From Polyangiaceae bacterium (GTDB taxonomy: Bacteria; Myxococcota_A; Polyangia; Polyangiales; Polyangiaceae): 33,939 nucleotides of DNA. Below are positions 25,096 through 33,873 of the stretch, one piece after another (position 1 is the first letter of the stretch; every line of letters begins with the position of its first letter). The stretch is taken from contig JAFGBI010000370.1 of assembly GCA_016933275.1 (NCBI GenBank), positions 1 to 33,939 of the forward strand, given 5' to 3'. Below the pieces are notes generated by a model that did not search any database, was not told the DNA's origin, and saw nothing but the letters and a program-made list of their open reading frames with translations. Made by a program: the position numbers and the translations under genes.

Positions 25096-27747
25096 TCACT
25101 CAGCGACCAGGACCACGCTGCTGTACGGCGGGAGCTCGACGGGACTCTCGACCGGGACCTGCCGTAGATCGACGTACTCGCCGGCAAGGGTGACGGTCTC
25201 CGCCTCCGCCGTGTCGTTGAGGAACACCTCCACGTTCGACGGCTCGTCAACGTCGAGGTTGTACCAGGCCGCGGCGGACGCGCCGTCCATCCCGCTCGCG
25301 TCCTGCCACTCGGCCAGAGTCCACGAGGTCCCGCCGCCGTCCACGCACTGGGCATCATACGGGTTGAAGAAGATGTTCTCGTCCGATGCGAGGAGCCGAT
25401 CCTGATCGCACCTCACCAGAGGCACCTGAGGGACGAGGGCTACGAGCGTATTCCCTTCCAGCTCTTCGATGGTCGAATCCTCGAGGATGGCCACCACGGG
25501 AACGGCGTAGTCGCGCACCACAGCCACGTTGTCTCTGACTACCCCAGTGGAGTTCTGGTAGAGGATCGGGTAGTAGCTGGTGCCGATGATGGTGTTCTCC
25601 TCGCTCGCCACGTCACTGCTGTAGTTGTCGATGTAGAGCCCGAAGCCGAAGACCCGGGCGAAGTCAGCGCCGGCGCCGTCCGTGTTCCCGAGCACCGAAT
25701 CGATCACGTTCCGCCGCAGCGTGACGTTGCGGAGCGCCGTGCTCCCGAAGCCGTCTCTCCCGTAGGTCCTGATCGCGCCACAGTCTCCCTTCGTGACGCA
25801 CGCCTCGACGATGGCGTTCTCCTCTACCGTGGTATTGCCTCCGAAGAGGTCGAGACCGCAGTACCCCGTCCGCTCGATGCGGTTGTGGCGAAACACGATT
25901 GAATGGGAGTTCCATGCCGCCTGGTCGACGGGCATGTGCACACCGTCTCCGTTCTCGGTGCAATTGTCGCCGAAGAACTCGCAGCCGAGCCCGCTCACGC
26001 CGAGGTTCTCGGCCAGCCCCACGTTCTGGATGACGTTGTCCTGGAACGTCGTGCGCGAAGCGTAGCTCTGGATCCCGAAGTGGTTGGGTCCGTCGATCAC
26101 GTTGTTCGCGATCACCTGGTCGGCGCCACCTCGCCAGCCGCTGTCGGCGCCGGCGTCCCACACCCACGTGGCCAGGTTGAGACCGATGCTGTCCACGTTG
26201 CGGATGGTGTTGCAACGGATCACCAGCGCCGAGTTCTCGTCGGTTCCGAGGTTGATCGGCGTGGTGATACCGTGCCGGAACCCGTTCTCGATGTGCAGGT
26301 TCTCCAGCACCACGTAGCGGATGTGGGCGCCCAGGTTCTCGCCCAGAACCACGATCCCGCGGGTCCCCGGGTCGTCCGGATCTTCCACGTCCATCGGGAT
26401 CACCGAGGCTTCGACCCCGCTTGGCTCGGTCGAGCTGAAGAGCGTCACCCGCTGGCGCTCGCGGTCGAAGTACCACTCACCGGCCTGATCGAGGGTGGCC
26501 GGGTGGTTCGTGATGAGGTACCCCCAACCGTGCCCGAGGTCCGAGGTGCCGCATTCGTCCCAGCAGGAGAGCGCGTCCTCCAGCACGAGAGCACTCCCGC
26601 TCGAGGAGACGACCCGGCGGTTCAAGAGTAGCCAGCGAATGGTCTTGACCCGGATCACCGCACCCGCAAAGTCACCAGCAGGCAGCTCGTCGTCCTCGAT
26701 CGTCGTGCCATTCGGCTGTCGGTCGATGTACGAGTACCCATGATCGAAGCTCGCGTCATCGGCGTTCGGCCAACGCCCGAGCGGCAGCCGTTGCTCGCCC
26801 TGGAAGAGCTGGTTGATACCCTGCCCGAACCGCCCCGCGTTCGCGCCCGCACCAAGGTCGGCTTCCCAGAGGTGATCACCCTGTTCGACCCAGCCGCTGA
26901 TCGGCTGCGAACCGCTCAGGATCGGCTGGTCTTCGCAGGTGCGCGGGTAGGAGCCAAACACGATGTGCTGGCACGCCTCGCCCGAGTCCGTGATGACGAG
27001 CTGTTCGCCCCGCCAAACGTCGCCACAGCGAAACAACACCTGGTCTCCGGGCACCAGCTCCAGCGCATTGACCGCCGCCACAGTGGCGAGCGCCGTGTCT
27101 TCCGAGAGCCCGTCATCGGTATCCCTCCCGGTCGAGCTCGACACGTAGAAGGTCCGCGCCGCCGGGTTCGCTTGCCCCGCGCACTCGGCATCCTCCTCGA
27201 ACGCGTCGCTGCAGGAGGCCTCGAGCACCACCGGAGCGCCACCGGTGACTCCACCGCCCGTCGATTGGCCCCCGGAGCCGCCGGTACCACCCCCAATGCC
27301 GCCGCCGCTGTCGCCCCCACCCGTCCCTGCCCCACCCGTCCCTGCCCCACCCGTCCCTGCCCCACCCGTCCCTGCCCCACCCGTCCCTCGCCCGCCCGCT
27401 TCTTCGCCGCCGGTTTCCGCTCCGCCTGCTTCGAAGCCACCGGTCCCGCTGCCCGAGACTCCCCCGGTCCGAGCACCGCCCCCCGCTCCTCCGGTGGCGC
27501 CAACACGGCCACCGGATGCGGCACCCGCCGTCCCGGTGGTCCCCAGCCCACCGGCAGCGTCACCCGCCGTTTCCACACCCCCGGACTCGTTCCCACCTAT
27601 CGCTTCCCCGCCCCCAGCGCCACCCGACACGACCGCGCCGCCGTCACCACCGGAAGATGGGCCGTCGTCGTTACCGTCGTCCTTGCCCTTGCAGGCAACG
27701 AGTAGCACGACCAGCGCCCCGCAGAGTCCTACCGCCTTCGTCGTCAT
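25096..27747 (-). CDS. Right-handed parallel beta-helix lipoprotein, polysaccharide-lyase-like
   Basis: The 883-residue protein starts at the ATG at 27747, preceded by GGGAAGGGGAT, a strong ribosome binding site. The lipobox LVAC is at Cys19. A Gly/Thr-rich linker to about residue 175 includes five AGTGG-type repeats. From about 198 the sequence FYVSSSTGRDTDDGLSEDTAL and VPGDQVLFRCGDVW marks the start of a parallel beta-helix protein. Repeated short strands of the form N-x-I-x-N-V/D-x-x-x-G follow (NTIRNVDSIGLNL, NNVIDGPNHFGIQ, DNVIQNVG, NRIERTGYCGLDL, EENAIVEACVTKGDC). This fold is used by pectate and alginate lyases and related carbohydrate enzymes. A catalytic set cannot be assigned by eye. 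It is probably a surface enzyme or binder of polysaccharide. Confidence 0.8.
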   Translation of the reverse strand: MTTKAVGLCGALVVLLVACKGKDDGNDDGPSSGGDGGAVVSGGAGGGEAIGGNESGGVETAGDAAGGLGTTGTAGAASGGRVGATGGAGGGARTGGVSGSGTGGFEAGGAETGGEEAGGRGTGGAGTGGAGTGGAGTGGAGTGGGDSGGGIGGGTGGSGGQSTGGGVTGGAPVVLEASCSDAFEEDAECAGQANPAARTFYVSSSTGRDTDDGLSEDTALATVAAVNALELVPGDQVLFRCGDVWRGEQLVITDSGEACQHIVFGSYPRTCEDQPILSGSQPISGWVEQGDHLWEADLGAGANAGRFGQGINQLFQGEQRLPLGRWPNADDASFDHGYSYIDRQPNGTTIEDDELPAGDFAGAVIRVKTIRWLLLNRRVVSSSGSALVLEDALSCWDECGTSDLGHGWGYLITNHPATLDQAGEWYFDRERQRVTLFSSTEPSGVEASVIPMDVEDPDDPGTRGIVVLGENLGAHIRYVVLENLHIENGFRHGITTPINLGTDENSALVIRCNTIRNVDSIGLNLATWVWDAGADSGWRGGADQVIANNVIDGPNHFGIQSYASRTTFQDNVIQNVGLAENLGVSGLGCEFFGDNCTENGDGVHMPVDQAAWNSHSIVFRHNRIERTGYCGLDLFGGNTTVEENAIVEACVTKGDCGAIRTYGRDGFGSTALRNVTLRRNVIDSVLGNTDGAGADFARVFGFGLYIDNYSSDVASEENTIIGTSYYPILYQNSTGVVRDNVAVVRDYAVPVVAILEDSTIEELEGNTLVALVPQVPLVRCDQDRLLASDENIFFNPYDAQCVDGGGTSWTLAEWQDASGMDGASAAAWYNLDVDEPSNVEVFLNDTAEAETVTLAGEYVDLRQVPVESPVELPPYSSVVLVAE
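27321..27395 (-). repeat. 15-bp tandem repeat, 5 copies, coding
   Basis: Five tandem copies of ccgtccctgccccac (plus strand), the last diverged, encode AGTGG steps in the Gly-rich linker of the beta-helix lipoprotein. Near identity of four copies suggests recent slippage. Confidence 0.85.
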
Positions 27748-28200
27748 TCCGATCCCCTTCCCGGGTGGAGCGTAGCATTCCCCCCCCCATCGCCACAGTA
27801 CCGGCTTCGGCCGTGGCGCCCGAACCCCGCACCCTCGACGCGCAGCGGAACCTCCTGTCCGGGGCGGTCCCAGCCCCGAACGACGTTCGGACGGTCGCGC
27901 CGGAGGACCAGGTGATCGGCGCCAGACAGGCCGAGCTCGAGCGCCGTCAGGTGCCGTTCCTGGCCCCGCGCGGAGGCGGGCCTCGGGGTAGCGAACACGG
28001 TTCGCGGTGGGACCGATGGTCTGGCACAGGGTCGGGGTGCCCCCGAGGATGAGGTGGTCCGACGCCGACTCGCGCACTGCGCCTGCGGATGGTCGGGCGT
28101 TGGCCAAGCGACCCGACCTTCCCGGAGCCAGGACGAGAGCCGCTCGCGAGTGAGGCAGGAACGTCCTTGCTTCCCCCATCCGCAGGGCTATCGGTACGCA
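27748..28200. other. 453-bp divergent intergenic region, no recognisable gene
   Basis: It lies between the leftward beta-helix gene and the rightward CoA-binding gene and should hold both promoters. It contains a run of nine or more C near 27779-27788. Around 27840-27970 both strands stay open and look weakly protein-like, but I recognise no family. Confidence 0.4.
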
Positions 28201-28635
28201 ATGTCCTCGAGCTACCAGCGGTTCTTCGAGCAACAAACCTACGCGGTCGTCGGACACACGGCCAGCAAGCCGTTCCCGATCCTCACGTACCGAGGCCTGA
28301 AGCGACGCGGCAAGCAGGTCTTCGCGATCGATCCGGACGCCAAGCGGATCGACGACGACCCCGTCGTCCCCGATCTCGCGAGTCTGCCCCAGCCGGTCGA
28401 CGGGGTCGTGATCGAGGTGCCTCGGACCGAAACGCTGCCCTGGGTGGAGCAGGTGGTGGCCGCGGGCGTCAAGCACCTGTGGCTGCACATGAGCGCCGAC
28501 ACCCCCGAGGCGATCGAGCTCGCCCGCAAGAACGGCATCGAGGTCCGCCACGGCACCTGCGCCGTCCAGTACCTCGATGACGGCTTCCCGCACAATGTGC
28601 ACAAGCTCATCCGCCGCGTGCTCGGCCGATACTGA
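28201..28635 (+). CDS. CoA-binding domain protein
   Basis: The 144-residue protein starts at the ATG at 28201. It is a single Rossmann-type CoA_binding_2 domain, of usual length for this small family (YccU-like). Visible elements are the first strand and loop YAVVGHTASKPFPILTYRGLKRRGKQVFAIDPDAKRI, the middle VDGVVIEVPRT, and the end HLWLHMSADTPEAIELARKNGIEVRHGTCAVQYL. Relatives bind CoA or acyl-CoA in crystal structures, but their cellular role is poorly known. It is convergent with the radical SAM gene to its right. Confidence 0.85.
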   Translation: MSSSYQRFFEQQTYAVVGHTASKPFPILTYRGLKRRGKQVFAIDPDAKRIDDDPVVPDLASLPQPVDGVVIEVPRTETLPWVEQVVAAGVKHLWLHMSADTPEAIELARKNGIEVRHGTCAVQYLDDGFPHNVHKLIRRVLGRY

Positions 28636-28644
28636 CGGCGAGGA

Positions 28645-28660
28645 GCGGGCGGTGGCCCGC
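28645..28660. terminator. Short GC hairpin between convergent genes
   Basis: GCGGGC and GCCCGC pair perfectly around GGTG, just after the CoA-binding gene's stop and 18 nt from the radical SAM gene's stop. The place fits a shared terminator; there is no T-run. Confidence 0.3.
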
Positions 28661-28677
28661 GATGAGCGCGCCTTCTG

Positions 28678-30135
28678 TCAGGCACCAGGCGCGTCGATCC
28701 GCCGAAGGATGTCCCAGTAGGCGCCACGCTCGCCGCGAGCGATCGCTGCGAGCAGGGCAGCGTGATCGTTGTAGTTGTGGTCGTCACCGCGGTGGCCGAG
28801 CTCGTCCGTCGGGAGGAAGAAGCGCGGGTCGTTGCCGATGAGCTCGCGCACCAGCGCCGCGGGTCTCGGCCCGAGCGCGCTGGCGAGATAGTACACGGGC
28901 GTCAACAGATCGACGGCACCCGTGGACCGACGCCGGATCGAGGGGTGATGCTCGAGCGGCCCCTCGGCGAGCGCAAGGGCGAGCGCACGGGTGCCGGGAT
29001 AGAGACGCATCCCGAGCCCGACGCCAACGCAGTCGGGCTCGGCAGAGCGCAGCACGGACACCGTCTCGCGTACGGTGGCCGGGGTCTCCCCCGGCCCGCC
29101 GAGCAGAAGATCGACCATGCAGGTCAGGCCCGCTCTGCGGCAGGCGGCCACCGCCCCGAGGAGGTGCGCGCGGCGATGGGGATGGCGATAGGTTTCGAGC
29201 ATGGCGTCGCTCCCGGCGTCACCCGTGAAATCGACGCCAACGCAGCCCGCTCGTCGCATTGCGCGCGCCAGCTCGTCGTCGAACGGACGCACGGCTGCAT
29301 ACACGTACCACCGCACTCGATCACCGAAGCCGCGCGCCGCGAGTTCACCGCAGACCGCAGCCGCATGCGCGCGAGGCACGTTGAACTCCCCGTCGCAGAT
29401 GTGCAGCGTGTCAACGCCCTGCGCCAAGAGACGGGCGACCTCGTCAGCGACCTCTCGCGGGTCGCGAGCACGAACCCGACTCCCCTTCGCGATTGGATCG
29501 GCGCAGTAGATGCAGCGCCGGGGACAGCCGCGCTTCGTCTCCACCCCGACCTGTCCACCCATCGCGAGGTAGGTGGGGTTGTCGATTGCGTCGCGGGTGC
29601 CAAGGACGACCAGGGGTCGCGGCCACGCCGGCGGGTTCGTCACGAGCGCCCCGGTCTCGGTTCGCCACAGCAGCCCCGGCACGGTTCCGAGCGCGACGCG
29701 ATCGCCAACAGCCGCGTAGAGCGCGACGAGCGCCCCTTCTCCATCGCCGCGCACGCCGAAATCAGCCCCGGAACGAGCCAGGAGCTCGGCGGCGAAGATG
29801 GAGAAGCCAACCCCACCGAGGACGATCGGCGCCTCGGTGAGCGTGCGGAGACGCGCGACCAGCGCGACGAGCTCGGGAACGAACCAGGCCGCCGAGGGCC
29901 AGAAGGAGTCGTCCACGTTCCGGAACGACACCCCCACGAGCCGCGGGGAAGCCCTGGAGAACGCTTGTTCGAGCATCGCCTCCGGGTCCGGGGCGAGCCC
30001 GAGGTCGACTACCTTCGCCGCGATCCCTCGCGCCCTTGCCGCGCTCGCAACGTAGTCGAGCCCGATCGGGGCGATCGGTGGTGACATGCGATTCGCGTTG
30101 ATCAGGACCAGCAAGCCGTTCTTTCCTCGACGCAA
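28678..30135 (-). CDS. B12-binding-domain radical SAM protein
   Basis: The 485-residue protein has an N-terminal Rossmann-like cobalamin-binding-type domain (about 5-150: LLVLINANRMSPPIAPIGLDY, VGVSFRNVDDS, PIVLGGVGFS). It lacks the DxHxxG motif, so any cobalamin would lack a protein His ligand, as in many members of this class. The radical SAM core carries CxxxCxxC at C204, C208 and C211 (KRGCPRRCIYC), which holds the 4Fe-4S cluster. VDLLLGGPGET is typical of the core. A C-terminal region ends HNYNDHAALLAAIARGERGAYW. The longest frame begins at a TTG (30135). A second TTG at 30114, just after GAGGAAAG, is a likelier start. The class includes methylases and ring-forming enzymes; the substrate is unknown here. 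Confidence 0.8.
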   Translation of the reverse strand: MRRGKNGLLVLINANRMSPPIAPIGLDYVASAARARGIAAKVVDLGLAPDPEAMLEQAFSRASPRLVGVSFRNVDDSFWPSAAWFVPELVALVARLRTLTEAPIVLGGVGFSIFAAELLARSGADFGVRGDGEGALVALYAAVGDRVALGTVPGLLWRTETGALVTNPPAWPRPLVVLGTRDAIDNPTYLAMGGQVGVETKRGCPRRCIYCADPIAKGSRVRARDPREVADEVARLLAQGVDTLHICDGEFNVPRAHAAAVCGELAARGFGDRVRWYVYAAVRPFDDELARAMRRAGCVGVDFTGDAGSDAMLETYRHPHRRAHLLGAVAACRRAGLTCMVDLLLGGPGETPATVRETVSVLRSAEPDCVGVGLGMRLYPGTRALALALAEGPLEHHPSIRRRSTGAVDLLTPVYYLASALGPRPAALVRELIGNDPRFFLPTDELGHRGDDHNYNDHAALLAAIARGERGAYWDILRRIDAPGA

Positions 30136-30308
30136 GGTAGCACCATTTCTACGCCGCCGGTTCGGCGCGAGCCCCCTGCCCCCCGAGGGCTACCCGCCTC
30201 GGCGGCATCGGGAGAGCCAAGGCTCGGCCGCGCGGCACGCTCACGAGGACGGTGCCGGTAGTGGTCCGGGACGGCAGGACGATCGGAGGACGGATCCCGC
30301 CGGGAACC

Positions 30309-32453
30309 TCATAGCGGGTGCATCTCGGCGAAGGGATCGATGGCGCCAGTCGGCGCCTTGGCTGGCGGCGCAGTCGGTACGGGATCAGGCAGCGCAGCGG
30401 TGGCCGGTGGAGGAGCGACCGACGGCGTCGCTGCCGTGGCAGCTGGGGTGGACGAGGCCTCGACTGGTCTCGGGTTCGGGACCGCAGCCGCCGCGGGTGC
30501 GCCGCTTGGTCGATCCCGACCGTTCCTGGGCAACACGATCACGATCTCAGGACGCGACCCATCGATGGTCAGCCGCGTGGGCTCATGCTCGTTGAGCAGG
30601 GCGAGAAGCTTGGCCCGATCACCCCGCCGGATCTTGATTTCGACCCGTCCGTTACCGATCTGCTTGTCGTCGCGGAAGAGCATGGCCCCAGGCGGGCTCG
30701 AGCGGATGATGACCGTGCTGGAGTTGGGGTCGTCGACCGCCCCGCCGCTCACGGCGGCCCGTACCGCTGCCGAGAGATCGACGCCTACCCCCGCGGAGGC
30801 GCTCCCCGCTGGCGCAGACTCGCTGATCTCCGCGTCAGGTTTGGCCAGCTCCGAGCGGGGGGGATCCCTCGGGACCACGCGCGCGGGCGGCAGGGGGACC
30901 GAAGCCGCCGCCACGTCGGCCACACGCACCGCGCGGGGCGGCGCACCCCCGATGAGGATGGGTTGGCGGCGGTACGAAACCGCGAACAGAGCAGCCGCCG
31001 CCAACGACGCGGTGGCGACCGCGGCGAGCACGGCCCAGCGTCGCGACCGGCGTGTGCGCCGAGAGAGCACGGCGAGCTCTTCGTCGAGGGACTCCTGCGG
31101 TGGAGGAGCGTCCGATGGTGGGGGCTCGATGGCGCCGCTCGCGGGTGGCGCCGCGGGCTCGTCGAGCGCGGTGGCGAGAACCGCTGACTTCGGCTCCCGC
31201 TGGTCGAGCGACGGTTCGTCCTCGTCATCCTCGGCAACGTCGGCGCCGTCGATCCAGACCGGAGCCAGCGATGACGAGGCGATCTCGCGAGCCATCACCG
31301 ATGGCCGCGCGCGCGGAGCCCCGAGGCCGGAGGTCGGGGGAGCCGTTGCCACCATGGCCCGCACCGCGTCGGTGACGGCGCCCGAGGCCCGCCCCTCGTC
31401 ACCCGACGCTGGCGGCGGGGACCCTGCCCGGGGCAAGGTCAAGGGGGTGGTCTTGTCAGTGGCTGGCGCGGCTCGAGGGGGGCGCGCGCTGTTCGAGGTC
31501 GGACGCGGCGGCAGGGAAGCTGGGCGCACGCTCATCGGTGCGGGGGTCTTGGCGGCGGCAGGTCGCAGGGTAGGCGCGGGGGTCTTCATTGCCGCGGCGA
31601 AACGGGCTTGGGGGGACGCCGTGGTCGTCTCCGCCGTAGTCCGCGAGCTGGCGGCTGATGTCGTCGCCGAGGCGCGACGCGCGCTCGTTGGCGCCGAGGT
31701 CACCGCCGACGACGGGCCCACGCTGGCGGGTGCCGGCGTGGTCCGTACGAAGACTGGGTTCGGGCCGGCGGGCGCCGGCGCGGCGGAGGCGGAGGCAGGG
31801 CGGACCGCGCCGGAGGGAGCGGAGTCCGATTCCGCAGCGGGACACCCGCTCGCTGGCGCCGGATCCTTCGCTGCGGCCGCTGCCCCGACCGCAGACCTGG
31901 GTTTCGAAGCCTTGCCGACGCCGGTCCTTTCAGCCGGTTCAGCCGGTGACGGAGGCAGATCGGTCGCGGTGGCGAAACGGCCGGCGGACAGCTCGACCGA
32001 CACACTCGCGCTTGGGATCGATGGTGGCGCTCCGGTACCGCGAATGGGGACCGGCGCAGAGGCGACAGGTCCCTTCCCTTCCGCCTGGGCAGCGGTCTTG
32101 GTCACGGAAGAAACGAGCGGCCCCTTGGTCGATGCCGGGTGATGAGAAATATCGGCCTGCGGCGGAACCGCGCCGGGTGGAGAAGGACGCGAATCCGTGA
32201 CCAAGGAGGGCGGATCGGCCGGACGAGCGTTGATGGGGAACTGACCCGATCCGTGGCTCGACGCCTTGGTTTCCCTAGCAACCGATCCGTGGCTCGACGC
32301 CTTGGTTTCCCTAGCAACCGATCCGTGGCTCGACGCCTTGGTTTCCCTAGCAACGCTCGGTTGAGGAGCGCGCTGGTCGTCGATCTCCCAGCCAGCATCC
32401 AGGTCGTCTTCGGACGGCTCGTCGGATGGGGAATTGACTGCTGTGGACGCCAC
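30309..32453 (-). CDS. Single-pass membrane protein with PEGA-like domain
   Basis: I start this at the GTG at 32453 (VASTAVNSPSDEPSEDDLDAGWEIDD), after AGGGA. The frame upstream is open to 33002 but overlaps the methyltransferase gene and looks non-coding. The 714-residue product has an acidic start. A long Ala/Pro/Ser-rich disordered region includes three exact copies of VARETKASSHGS. Acidic and basic patches follow, then one membrane helix (WAVLAAVATASLAAAALFAV, about 472-491). The outer part has a PEGA-like domain at about 576-641 (STVIIRSSPPGAMLFRDDKQIG ... LTIDGSRPEIVIVLPR) and an Ala/Pro-rich tail. The topology suggests a link between cytoplasm and cell envelope. The function is unknown. 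Confidence 0.75.
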   Translation of the reverse strand: MASTAVNSPSDEPSEDDLDAGWEIDDQRAPQPSVARETKASSHGSVARETKASSHGSVARETKASSHGSGQFPINARPADPPSLVTDSRPSPPGAVPPQADISHHPASTKGPLVSSVTKTAAQAEGKGPVASAPVPIRGTGAPPSIPSASVSVELSAGRFATATDLPPSPAEPAERTGVGKASKPRSAVGAAAAAKDPAPASGCPAAESDSAPSGAVRPASASAAPAPAGPNPVFVRTTPAPASVGPSSAVTSAPTSARRASATTSAASSRTTAETTTASPQARFAAAMKTPAPTLRPAAAKTPAPMSVRPASLPPRPTSNSARPPRAAPATDKTTPLTLPRAGSPPPASGDEGRASGAVTDAVRAMVATAPPTSGLGAPRARPSVMAREIASSSLAPVWIDGADVAEDDEDEPSLDQREPKSAVLATALDEPAAPPASGAIEPPPSDAPPPQESLDEELAVLSRRTRRSRRWAVLAAVATASLAAAALFAVSYRRQPILIGGAPPRAVRVADVAAASVPLPPARVVPRDPPRSELAKPDAEISESAPAGSASAGVGVDLSAAVRAAVSGGAVDDPNSSTVIIRSSPPGAMLFRDDKQIGNGRVEIKIRRGDRAKLLALLNEHEPTRLTIDGSRPEIVIVLPRNGRDRPSGAPAAAAVPNPRPVEASSTPAATAATPSVAPPPATAALPDPVPTAPPAKAPTGAIDPFAEMHPL
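32246..32353 (-). repeat. Perfect 36-bp tandem repeat, 3 copies, coding
   Basis: Three exact 36-bp copies (32246-32281, 32282-32317, 32318-32353) encode the 12-residue unit VARETKASSHGS in the PEGA-like membrane protein. The lack of any synonymous difference points to recent expansion. Confidence 0.95.
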
Positions 32454-32575
32454 GGAGTCCCTAGTACCTTGAGCCCCGTTTTTCCTGTCAGCGGATCCCC
32501 ACGCCCAACATCGAGCCTGCCACGAGGCGAAGGTTCTGGTGCCACCAATGACAAGGGTGACAGGGGCTTCGGACC

Positions 32576-33589
32576 TCACGGGATGGCAAGACCGAGCTTC
32601 GGCGCCAGCGCCTCGATGGCGGGGCGGCCGAGGCGTTCGAGGTCGGCACGGTCGAACTCGGTACGAGCCGCACCGAAACGGACACTGGTGACGAGACGCT
32701 CGACCAGCTGTTTCTCCGCCTCGGCGAGCGCGACAGGAACGCCGTCCGCGTCCACGAGCTGGTGCTGCTGGAAGTCGTAGCCGTGGGTCCCCACCGGAGT
32801 GCAAAACGGCTGCGCGTTGCAGCCGCCGAAGGCGCTCTTCTTCACGATCACCTGATAACCTCGGTGCACGAGCTCGAGACGCCGGCGGTACGCGGTGACG
32901 AACGCGTCGATGGCCACGGTCGGGCGGAGCTCGTCGGGGAGCTTCGGGTCGAACTGCCAGTCGTCGAAGATGAGGACCCCGCTGGGCTTCAGGAGGCGCC
33001 AAGAGAGGACCGCGTCGGCGAGAACATCGTCCGCCGTGTGCGAGCCGTCGATATAGATGATGTCGTAGCTCGCGGGAACGAGCGCGGGCAGAACGTCCAC
33101 CGACAACCCACAGTGGAGCTTGAACCTACCACCCTGCCCCGAATGCTCGAGATTCCGCCGAGCGCGGGAAAGGTAGGCCTCGTCGAAATACGGGTCGACA
33201 CCCTCCGCGAGCGCAGAGTCGGCGGTGAGCACATGCTTCAGCATCCAGATCGCGCTCATGCCCTCGAAGGTGCCCACCTCGAGGTACCGAAGGTTCGGTC
33301 GCTCACGGAACGGGGCAAGGTGCTCGTTCCAAACCGGAACGTTGCGGGTGAACCAGTCTTCGGAAAACTCGTACCCGGGCCCGAAGGTCGCCTCGGGAGG
33401 GCTCGCGGGGTTGTCGGGATAGTCCGGATGTCTGATCGTCTGCCGGCAATCCGCGAGCGGCGCGTCCACGCTGCTGCGGGTGCCAGAGCCCGCGTTCTGA
33501 CAGGCGCCAGCGACGGGCCCTACGAACGCGATGATTGGGAAGAAGACGAAGATCGAGCGTCGGGGCGGGAACCCTCGGTGTGGCCTCAT
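32576..33589 (-). CDS. Class I SAM-dependent methyltransferase with apparent signal peptide
   Basis: With the ATG at 33589 the protein has 337 residues; a GTG at 33598 is also in frame. The N-terminus has Arg residues followed by a hydrophobic core and a small-residue site (RRSIFVFFPIIAFVGPVAGAC), like a signal peptide or anchor. From about residue 98 it is a Methyltransf_24-type domain: motif I YLEVGTFEGMSAIW, VDPYFDEAYLSRA, YDIIYIDGSH, and LKPSGVLIFDDW. A Cys-bearing insertion (GGCNAQPFCTPVG) follows. Such domains use S-adenosylmethionine, which is cytoplasmic, so either the N-terminus is a membrane anchor or the domain has another use outside. The acceptor substrate is unknown. Confidence 0.8.
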   Translation of the reverse strand: MRPHRGFPPRRSIFVFFPIIAFVGPVAGACQNAGSGTRSSVDAPLADCRQTIRHPDYPDNPASPPEATFGPGYEFSEDWFTRNVPVWNEHLAPFRERPNLRYLEVGTFEGMSAIWMLKHVLTADSALAEGVDPYFDEAYLSRARRNLEHSGQGGRFKLHCGLSVDVLPALVPASYDIIYIDGSHTADDVLADAVLSWRLLKPSGVLIFDDWQFDPKLPDELRPTVAIDAFVTAYRRRLELVHRGYQVIVKKSAFGGCNAQPFCTPVGTHGYDFQQHQLVDADGVPVALAEAEKQLVERLVTSVRFGAARTEFDRADLERLGRPAIEALAPKLGLAIP

Positions 33590-33601
33590 GGCGGGCACAT
33601 G

Positions 33602-33643
33602 CTAGAGCACCGACCAGGCTGCCGACAGCAACGGCAGCGCTGG
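33602..33643 (+). repeat. 42-bp repeat, copy A
   Basis: This 42-bp sequence starting CTAGAGCACCGA and ending GGCAGCGCTGG recurs at 33723-33764 with two mismatches and, imperfectly inverted, at 33796-33840. It lies upstream of the methyltransferase start. Confidence 0.85.
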
Positions 33644-33722
33644 CAAGATCTACCGACGGGTCGATACCCCACGTCCTCACCCGCCCGGCAATTGCTGGGT
33701 GGGGCCCGGAGAACGCGGGTGC

Positions 33723-33764
33723 CTAGAGCACCGATCAGGTTGCCGACAGCAACGGCAGCGCTGG
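33723..33764 (+). repeat. 42-bp repeat, copy B
   Basis: This is the second direct copy of the 33602-33643 repeat, 121 bp downstream, with two C-to-T differences. With the inverted copy C it forms a 118-bp inverted structure. Confidence 0.85.
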
Positions 33765-33795
33765 AGACGCTTCCGTGCGAGGCGAGGACGCGTTT

Positions 33796-33840
33796 CCAGC
33801 GCTGCCTCTGGAGAGGTCTGCTGCCGGTTCGGTGCTCTAG
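33796..33840 (-). repeat. Inverted, imperfect copy C of the 42-bp repeat
   Basis: It begins CCAGCGCTGCC and ends TCGGTGCTCTAG, the reverse complement of the ends of copies A and B; the middle is diverged and 3 nt longer. The 12-bp termini CTAGAGCACCGA/TCGGTGCTCTAG pair perfectly with copy B. Confidence 0.75.
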
Positions 33841-33873
33841 TCCCTTGGCGGGGTGATCTTGACCGGATCTGGC

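Noticed and set aside
26740..27705. Plus-strand open frame opposite the beta-helix gene
   Set aside because: It has no domain; the minus strand carries beta-helix repeats, a lipobox and a ribosome binding site.
32454..33002. N-terminal extension of the PEGA-like membrane protein
   Set aside because: It overlaps the methyltransferase gene on the same strand in a different frame and is Arg-rich noise.
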